From positions 1 through 11,115 of the forward strand of contig SSTB01000060.1 in the NCBI GenBank assembly GCA_009469665.1: a stretch of DNA of 11,115 bases, given 5' to 3'. The DNA comes from Azonexaceae bacterium (GTDB taxonomy: Bacteria; Pseudomonadota; Gammaproteobacteria; Burkholderiales; Rhodocyclaceae). The position numbers were made by a program, and so were the translations under genes. Positions within the stretch are counted from its first letter, which is position 1. Each line of letters begins with the position of its first letter. Shown here piece by piece: positions 6,534 through 11,115 of this stretch. The notes beneath the pieces are model-generated. The model ran no database searches. It was not told the origin of the DNA and worked only from the letters and a program-made list of their open reading frames with translations.

Positions 6534-8455
6534 TGGCCTATCACACCAATCCATTCTTGGAAAGGATGTCGGAACGCACGACATCTGATCTCGAGTTCGT
6601 TCGACTGTTCTCGCCAAAGATCCTCGAGAAGCTCGCCGAGGACGCCTTCAAGGGCGGCGTCCATATCTTCAGAAGTGCTCCCGGCGCCGGGAAGACGACG
6701 CTTTTGCGCGCCTTCACGCCAACAGCACTACGCGGATTCTGGACGGCGCGCCGATCGCCAGAGTTGGCCGAGTCCTTCCAGAAGTTGGTTTCGCGAGGGG
6801 TATTGGAAGATCAGGACCGACCTCAGTTCCTTGGCGTGTTGCTCTCCTGTGCTTCGGGCTATGCAGACCTCCCACCAGGCGCAGATATCAGACAGGAGGG
6901 ATTGTTCCGTGCGTTGCTTGACTGTCGGGTGGTCCTGAGAACTCTTCGGAGCGTCGGAGCGCTGCTAGGCTTCAGCGCCCCCGAACAGTTCGACTGCATT
7001 CGTTTGGAATATTCCGAACAGACGAGCGACCTGAAAGGCATTCCCCGCCTCGCCAGCGCTCGGGAACTCGCTGATTGGGCGGAGCAACACGAGCAACTCG
7101 TCTACGCCCAGCTTGATGCGTTCGTTGGGCAAAACACGGCAAACATGCCCTCACACTTTCAGTTCGAAGGAGCGCTATGGCTCCAGGCCGTGCAATTCGT
7201 CGTCGATGGCCGGCAAGTTGCATCAAAACGATTGCTGATGATCGACGATCTTCACAAGCTTCGCCGAAAGCAACGAGCGCTGTTGATCGACGAGCTTGCC
7301 GTTCAGCGCTCGACCATCCCCATTTGGCTCGCCGAACGATCCGTTGCACTCGGCGATGGTCTGCTCTCGCAAGGTGTCCGGCAAGGCAGAGACATACACG
7401 AATACGCTCTGGAAGAAATGTGGAGTGGGCCAAAGGGGCCTTATCAATTTGCAACGTTTGCGCAAAGCATCCTGGATCGCAGGATGTTGATACAGGATGT
7501 CGTCGCATCCAACTCGTTCGCCCAATGCTTGCGTGGCGAACTGGTCATTGATGAGATCAGGATAGAGATAGATAGGGGCATCCGGGCTTTTCGCGACGAC
7601 GTCCAACGACACGAGAGCAACATTCGATACAGCGAGTGGTTGGCCAGGGCAGAACAGCGCAGTGCTGAGGCCAGCATGGAATCCTTGGTGGAACTTTATG
7701 TCACTCGCATCCTACTTGCGCGAGACGAGTCGAAACGTCAAATGACCCTTGACATGGCTCTTTCTGCGGAGGAGCTAGATGATCGTGATAACTCACAGGT
7801 TCGAGGAGCCGCCGAAATCTTCATGCACGACGAGTTGAAGATTCCGTACTACTTCGGCCTTGATCGACTATGCGTGATGGCGAGCTCCAACGTCGAGGAA
7901 CTCCTTTCGCTGGCGGCGGCCCTCTATGTCGGCATGCAGAACAAACAGGTTCTACGCAAGCCAGAGCCGACCCTTACCCCAGTCGAGCAAGAGAAACTGC
8001 TCAAGGATGCTGCCAAGCGCAAGCGGGAGTTCATCCCCAAGAGTCACACCGAGGGCTTGCGCGCGCAGCGGCTTCTCGACTCCGTGGGAGTTTTCTGCCG
8101 CGAGAAGACGTTCGCCCCCAATGCCCCGTATGCACCGGGCGTTACCGGCGTACGTCTTTCGCAGAGCGAGCTGAACAAACTCGGATCGGGGACAAAAGCG
8201 CTTGCCGAGAAAAGCGCTCTCCTGATTCGCGTTCTGGCCGAATGTGCTGCGGAGAACCTGCTGTTGGCCAAACCTAGCGCCGCCAGCACATCCCGGGAAA
8301 GCGGAACGGTATTCTATCTGAACCGAACGCTCTGTGCACACTACGATCTGCCTCTGCAGCAAGGGGGTTGGCAGGATGTGACTGCGGCCGAGATGATCGA
8401 TTGGATGGAGCGCGGCCTTGTCCCCAGTCGTCGGCGTCGTCTGGAGATTAGCTAA
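6533..8455 (+). CDS. ORC/CDC6-like AAA-type P-loop ATPase of a conflict system
   Basis: This 640-aa protein starts at the ATG at 6533, which overlaps the upstream stop (TGATG). An ATG at 6467 in the same frame would extend it by 22 residues inside the upstream gene and is not preferred. Walker A is APGAGKTT (49-56), Walker B is KRLLMIDDLHKL (232-243, D238 and D239), and a sensor-like strand IPIWLAER follows at 262-269. The long insert between Walker A and Walker B is mixed helical. The C-terminal half (about 400-640) is helical and ends in FYLNRTLCAHYDLPLQQGGW (594-613), a motif I associate with ORC-CDC6-family ATPases found beside PRTase-CE genes. It may be the nucleotide-driven sensor or switch of the system, possibly binding DNA, by analogy with ORC/CDC6 and STAND proteins. 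The specific ligand is unknown. Confidence 0.8.
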   Translation: MAYHTNPFLERMSERTTSDLEFVRLFSPKILEKLAEDAFKGGVHIFRSAPGAGKTTLLRAFTPTALRGFWTARRSPELAESFQKLVSRGVLEDQDRPQFLGVLLSCASGYADLPPGADIRQEGLFRALLDCRVVLRTLRSVGALLGFSAPEQFDCIRLEYSEQTSDLKGIPRLASARELADWAEQHEQLVYAQLDAFVGQNTANMPSHFQFEGALWLQAVQFVVDGRQVASKRLLMIDDLHKLRRKQRALLIDELAVQRSTIPIWLAERSVALGDGLLSQGVRQGRDIHEYALEEMWSGPKGPYQFATFAQSILDRRMLIQDVVASNSFAQCLRGELVIDEIRIEIDRGIRAFRDDVQRHESNIRYSEWLARAEQRSAEASMESLVELYVTRILLARDESKRQMTLDMALSAEELDDRDNSQVRGAAEIFMHDELKIPYYFGLDRLCVMASSNVEELLSLAAALYVGMQNKQVLRKPEPTLTPVEQEKLLKDAAKRKREFIPKSHTEGLRAQRLLDSVGVFCREKTFAPNAPYAPGVTGVRLSQSELNKLGSGTKALAEKSALLIRVLAECAAENLLLAKPSAASTSRESGTVFYLNRTLCAHYDLPLQQGGWQDVTAAEMIDWMERGLVPSRRRRLEIS

Positions 8456-9630
8456 TGATGCTTTGGGATCACTATGTCTTCCGCAGGGGAAATGGCGTCC
8501 ACGAATTGTGGGATCGGCTTTTCGACCAACGCCCTGTTCGCCTGCTCTACATTGCGGGCCGCGGCTTTGACGTTCGCGCGCAGTCTGTCATGCAGGAGAT
8601 GGTCAGCAGCCTGCAATCGTCTGGGAGACATATCGAGAGCGCTCAGCTGCTACTGGTCGGCTTTACTGACTATGAGCTCGAAGATGAGATCGCCCAACTC
8701 ACCGAAGAAAATGCGGCGCGCTTGGAGGCGATCTTTGCACCGCTCGGCGCAGTAAAGAGCATCCCCATTGGCTCATCCTCGAATGTCGAGGATGACATCA
8801 GCGCGAGCACTGCACTCGGTTTGGGAATAAGAGCGGTGCTCGAAGAAGTCATCGACCAAACGGATATCGTTCTCGACGTCAGTTCACTGCCGCGGGTTGC
8901 CTACTTGGCACTGTTGACCAGTCTGCTCAACAAGCTCGTGCCAGACAAGACAGTCGTAAATGGTGGCGTACATCCTCTGGCGGCAAACGGTGTGAACTTT
9001 CAGGTCCTCGTAGCAGAGGACGCCCGATTGGACGGGAATATAAGAGCAGAAGATCCGAGCAATGACCTCGTCCTGATTCCAGGGTTCACAGGTGCAATGC
9101 ATGCCGAGAGTGTGCGAGATTGGCCACTCGTTTGGTTCCCGATCCTGGGCGAGAACAGAGTGAGTCAGTTGCAAAAGCTGATGGCACTCGCGGAGATTCC
9201 CGATTCGGCGGAGATCTGCCCCGTGCTTCCACACCCATCCCTAAATCCACGGCGCGCCGATGATCTGCTAGTGGAGTATGCGACACCGCTATTTGCAAGC
9301 CGCAGAACTCCGACCACCAACATCCTGCATGTGCATGAATCCAACCCTTTTGAGGCATATCGCCAACTGCTGAAGGCAATGCAGCGGTACAAGGACAGCA
9401 TGAAAATCCTCGGCGGATGCCGGATCGTCGTCACCCCACTTGGAAGTAAGCTGGTAACGGTGGGCGCGGGCTTGGCCTGTTTCGAGATGCGGCCAGCTGA
9501 CCTTAACGCCAAATACGGTGTCGCCATCCCGCATGCCGAACCGAAGAGATACATGGCGTCGGTTAGCGAGCTCAGGGGATCAGAGCCGACGATTTCAGCG
9601 TTGCTGCTTACAGGCGAAGCGTATTCCTGA
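8455..9630 (+). CDS. Protein of unknown function with Rossmann-like alpha/beta features, last gene of the operon
   Basis: I do not recognise a named family for this 391-aa protein. An N-terminal strand-turn (VRLLYIAGRGFD, 28-39) and a second hydrophobic strand with a helix (DIVLDVSSLPRVAYLALL, 137-154) suggest an alpha/beta nucleotide-binding-like fold. Later segments that may be conserved are NDLVLIPGFTG (203-213), WFPILGENRVSQL (227-239), LPHPSLNPRRADDLLVEY (258-275) and VVTPLGSKLVTVGAGL (325-340). There is no signal peptide or membrane segment, so it is probably cytoplasmic. GGAG at 8442-8445 serves as ribosome binding site, and the ATG overlaps the ATPase stop (TAATG), so it is translationally coupled. 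Its place at the end of the operon, directly after the ATPase, suggests a partner or effector, possibly binding a nucleotide signal. That is inference. Confidence 0.75.
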   Translation: MMLWDHYVFRRGNGVHELWDRLFDQRPVRLLYIAGRGFDVRAQSVMQEMVSSLQSSGRHIESAQLLLVGFTDYELEDEIAQLTEENAARLEAIFAPLGAVKSIPIGSSSNVEDDISASTALGLGIRAVLEEVIDQTDIVLDVSSLPRVAYLALLTSLLNKLVPDKTVVNGGVHPLAANGVNFQVLVAEDARLDGNIRAEDPSNDLVLIPGFTGAMHAESVRDWPLVWFPILGENRVSQLQKLMALAEIPDSAEICPVLPHPSLNPRRADDLLVEYATPLFASRRTPTTNILHVHESNPFEAYRQLLKAMQRYKDSMKILGGCRIVVTPLGSKLVTVGAGLACFEMRPADLNAKYGVAIPHAEPKRYMASVSELRGSEPTISALLLTGEAYS

Positions 9631-9642
9631 TTTCTGTGTAAC

Positions 9643-9672
9643 CTGTCGGTTTCACAAGGATGGAGCCGACAG
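9643..9672 (+). terminator. Hairpin just after the operon, possible 3' end
   Basis: CTGTCGG (9643-9649) pairs perfectly with CCGACAG (9666-9672). The stem can extend inward by four more pairs, two of them G-U, leaving an 8-base loop. It begins 13 bases after the last stop codon of the operon. No T-run follows, so it is not a classical intrinsic terminator; it may stabilise the transcript end or aid Rho-dependent termination. Confidence 0.4.
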
Positions 9673-10121
9673 CGTCGTGCACTGTTGCAAAATGTATAAA
9701 CCCGCATAGTGCGACATGGCTACGCCGTATGAGCCTTAGAGCGACAGGGAGCTAGCGTAGGTGTGAGCCAGCAGACGCAGATCTCGTTGATCCGAATCCT
9801 TGGTCAGCACAAGATGCCGACTTGATTCACTCGACCGCGTTCGTAACAGCGCATGCCCTTGCATCTCAACGTACACGAGGCGTATTTTGGCAACGGGCGC
9901 GACGCAGCTGCATAGCCAAGTGACCCGCCCAACAATTCGCTCCTGCCGACGCCGCTACGCGGTACAGCCGCGCTTTGTCGTTGGACGGTCGCTTTGCACC
10001 AAGGCGATAACGGCTGCGGGCCGGGTTCTGCCGTTTGACCATAGTGAATGCCGCTGCTCACGCCTTGAATTCGACGAACGGCAGCAGTAAGGGCGCACTT
10101 CAGCCGTTCGACCGGCGGGAC
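9673..10121. other. Gene-free stretch between the operon and the right inverted repeat
   Basis: Open frames exist on both strands, but none has a recognisable motif or a plausible ribosome binding site. The last hundred bases carry short CCGTT-type inverted repeats, described separately. I see no insertion-sequence gene, tRNA or remnant of a transposase. Confidence 0.5.
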
Positions 10122-10134
10122 CTGAACGGCCGTT
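10075..10134. repeat. Cluster of short CCGTT-type inverted repeats next to the right end
   Basis: CGAACGGC (10075-10082) and GCCGTTCG (10103-10110) form a perfect 8-bp dyad across 20 bases. They are followed by the 10-bp palindrome AACGGCCGTT (10125-10134), which lies at the inner edge of the right inverted repeat. A related CTGCCGTTTGACC stands near 10028-10040. This style of degenerate CGGCCGAAA/CCGTTC repeat is common in proteobacterial intergenic DNA near mobile elements. Confidence 0.45.
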
Positions 10135-10190
10135 TCGGCCGATTATGCAGAGCCCCCAATTATGTGGAGCTCCACATAAGGCCGAGGTGC
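10122..10190 (-). repeat. Right copy of the ~68-bp inverted repeat
   Basis: This is the reverse-complement partner of 1934-2001, with 61 of 69 aligned positions identical. It contains three copies of a 10-base arm: TTATGCAGAG (10143-10152), TTATGTGGAG (10160-10169) and the inverted CTCCACATAA (10170-10179). The last two form a perfect 20-bp palindrome, lost in the left copy. Arms spaced this way look like a binding array for a tyrosine recombinase or transposase. The intact palindrome suggests this is the better-preserved end. Confidence 0.85.
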
Positions 10191-10415
10191 CGTCGCCAGA
10201 CCCGCCTTGTCAAAGGTCCTCTCGGTGATGGACAGCTGTCAATCCGATCCTATATGTCATGCAACGGAAAATGTTTCTAGCGGCCTATTTCCTCCTGATA
10301 GCGAAATCCCCCTCTCAAGTCCGCCATTCCCACGAGACACCACAACCTCGGCTGCCTATCCTCCAGTCATGTGCTCGTAAGAGCAATACGCCGCCACAAA
10401 ACTGGGGAAAGCCGC
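10191..10415. other. Spacer between the right inverted repeat and the resumed ICE gene
   Basis: I see no supported gene. Just outside the repeat, the reverse complement of about 10200-10236 shares a loose similarity (TGTC-CATCAC) with the outer flank of the left repeat at about 1884-1894. The repeated unit may therefore once have been longer than the 68 bases counted here. Confidence 0.4.
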
Positions 10416-10913
10416 ATGTTCACCGCCACATCAGCGACGCGTCAGCATCACCTTTCACCTCAATCGGAGGAGAATAAAGCTCACGATGTCATCGAGACTC
10501 GCCTGTGGCTCGAGGAGCACGACTGGCTTTACCGCCTGCTGCGCAGCGAAGACAATGTGTCGCCGACCTTCCGCTTCCCTGACCTGATCAGCGCCAGCGT
10601 CTCACTGGTCTTTGCGCATCAGCATGCCGCCGCTCGCATCTTCCGGTTTCTAGGGACTGAACTCGTCCTCCGCTCGCCCCAAACTCCCCGCCGCCGTGAA
10701 TCGATGTGGCGGCACCAGTACCAGTTGCTGTTGGACCTTCAACGTTCGCCCGCCAACCGGCACCCCAACCCCAAGTTCCAACTCGACCAGTTGACCACAG
10801 CCTGCGTCGCCCTGTGCCGGGCAGAGGATGGATCGGGCGCCGGCATCCTGCGGCAGGCACGCCGCAATATGGCCGAACGTTCCCATCCCGGGCGGGATGC
10901 GCCGCCCGGCTGA
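10416..10913 (+). CDS. Hypothetical ICE-associated protein, start uncertain
   Basis: The product is 165 aa from the ATG at 10416, which has GGGGAAA (10404-10410) just upstream. An ATG at 10371 in the same frame would add 15 residues. The segment from about residue 24 on (IETRLWLEEHDWLYRLL, then TFRFPDLISASVSLVF and FRFLGTELVLRSP) is helical and well formed, with high G+C like the ICE genes. No membrane segment or catalytic motif is visible. Its place after the DUF4400 gene and before the next gene fits the small hypothetical protein often found there in GI-type ICEs; I do not know its function. The residues before IETRL look like non-native leader. A GGAGGAG (10466-10472) and an ATG at 10486 point to an original start at MS-IETRLW, now one base out of frame. 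Confidence 0.6.
   Translation: MFTATSATRQHHLSPQSEENKAHDVIETRLWLEEHDWLYRLLRSEDNVSPTFRFPDLISASVSLVFAHQHAAARIFRFLGTELVLRSPQTPRRRESMWRHQYQLLLDLQRSPANRHPNPKFQLDQLTTACVALCRAEDGSGAGILRQARRNMAERSHPGRDAPPG
10441..10451 (+). repeat. 11-bp word, right copy of a possible direct repeat flanking the cargo
   Basis: GTCAGCATCAC, identical and in the same orientation as 1884-1894. It lies inside the suspicious 5' leader of the resumed ICE gene. Together the copies bracket the cargo and both inverted repeats. It may be a trace of the insertion or chance. Confidence 0.3.
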
Positions 10914-11093
10914 GGCTTACGACGCCTTAACTAGTGCCCCGGACTGGCATCCACCCGCTTCTCACCCGCTCGCTCACCTTCACCCTGCCCGGCTAACGCC
11001 GGACCGACCCGAACCCGACCCTGACCGTCCGCGCAGCGCCGACGGCCCAGACCCTCGCTGCCCGCCTACCCGGCGGGTCGTTCCGGTTTCGTT

Positions 11094-11100
11094 GGAGAGG
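11094..11100 (+). promoter_or_regulatory. Ribosome binding site of the gene at the right edge
   Basis: GGAGAGG ends six bases before the ATG at 11107, near-ideal spacing. It supports a real gene start at the edge of the window rather than continuation of the proline-rich open frame ending at 11103. Confidence 0.6.
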
Positions 11101-11106
11101 TGACTC

Positions 11107-11115
11107 ATGCGTCTG
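11107..11115 (+). CDS. Start of a further ICE gene (possibly RAQPRD family), cut by the window edge
   Basis: Only Met-Arg-Leu is visible, so no family can be read from the protein. The strong ribosome binding site directly upstream makes the start credible. In ICEs of this type the gene after the small hypothetical protein is commonly the RAQPRD-family one, which is the basis of the tentative name. Inference from gene order only. Confidence 0.4.

Larger units (their letters stand above)
1934..10190. mobile_element. Inverted-repeat-bounded cargo unit carrying the six-gene operon, no transposase seen
   Basis: About 8.26 kb bracketed by inverted repeats at 1934-2001 and 10122-10190. All six plus-strand genes of the putative conflict system lie inside, and no ICE backbone gene does. 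The unit sits between two ICE genes that are usually close together. No recombinase, transposase or relaxase gene is inside, so if mobile it would depend on an enzyme supplied in trans. No clear target-site duplication abuts the repeat ends. The unit may therefore be a non-autonomous transposon, a segment framed by two remnants of one insertion sequence, or an invertible segment. The boundaries are the repeat ends; that it moves as a unit is inference. Confidence 0.5.
1..11115. mobile_element. Internal segment of an ICE of the ICEclc/PFGI-1 type, carrying an inserted cargo region
   Basis: The left end encodes a TraD-type coupling protein followed by a DUF4400-type membrane protein. This gene pair is characteristic of the conjugation region of GI-type ICEs. 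In such elements the gene pair is usually followed by a small hypothetical gene and then the RAQPRD and TIGR03750-series genes. Here the expected continuation appears only after about 8.3 kb of unrelated genes. Neither end of the ICE, nor its integrase, is visible. The assignment rests on family recognition by eye, and the exact ICE subfamily and host are not determined. Confidence 0.8.

Noticed and set aside
1934..10190. Target-site duplication directly abutting the inverted repeats
   Set aside because: The bases just outside (GGTAACA on the left, CGTCGCC on the right) do not match, so no abutting duplication is supported.
10828..11103. 91-codon proline-rich frame ending just before the right-edge gene
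   Set aside because: It overlaps the end of the hypothetical ICE gene and has low-complexity Pro/Arg/Asp composition typical of GC-rich non-coding frames.

Overview
The window reads as an internal piece of an integrative and conjugative element (ICE) of the ICEclc/PFGI-1 type, found in Beta- and Gammaproteobacteria such as Pseudomonas, Acidovorax, Bordetella or Xanthomonas relatives. This rests on three things. The left end carries the C-terminal part of a TraD/VirD4-type coupling protein. It is followed, with a 4-base ATGA overlap, by a DUF4400/TIGR03747-type ICE membrane protein. The right end returns to GC-rich, ICE-like coding DNA, with a small hypothetical gene and then the start of another gene. 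Single 60-base lines counted by hand give about 63-65% G+C in traD and about 40-43% in the NADAR gene of the cargo. I cannot name the host species.

Between the DUF4400 gene and the resumed ICE genes lies about 8.3 kb of cargo. Nearly all of it (1934-10190) is bracketed by a pair of roughly 68-bp inverted repeats, 61 of 69 aligned positions identical by hand. The repeats contain TTATGTGGAG-type palindromic units that look like tyrosine-recombinase or transposon-end sites. No transposase or integrase gene is present between them. The cargo could be a non-autonomous mobile unit, or a segment framed by remnants of a larger element.

Inside the repeats is one tightly packed plus-strand operon of six genes, 2653-9630. 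In order they encode: a 65-aa ribbon-helix-helix regulator; a NADAR-family (NAD/ADP-ribose-type N-glycosidase) protein; a 654-aa fusion of a double SIS phosphosugar-binding region with a HAD phosphatase; a phosphoribosyltransferase-like protein of the conflict-system type (PRTase-CE) with an intact PRPP loop; an ORC/CDC6-like P-loop ATPase; and a 391-aa protein of unknown function with an alpha/beta, Rossmann-like look. Four of the five junctions overlap by 1-8 bases and the fifth has a 20-base gap. A promoter-like region with matching short direct and inverted repeats lies just upstream of the regulator gene.

My working interpretation, which is inference, is a mobile immune or biological-conflict system. 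The PRTase, SIS-HAD and NADAR proteins would make, trim or remove a ribose-phosphate or ADP-ribose-type modification or signal. The ATPase would act as sensor or switch, and the last gene as partner or effector. I do not recognise it as an experimentally characterised, named defence system.

The flanks of the operon (about 1793-2570 and 9673-10415) hold no convincing genes. They contain the inverted repeats, several GC-rich hairpins and short CCGTT-type repeats.
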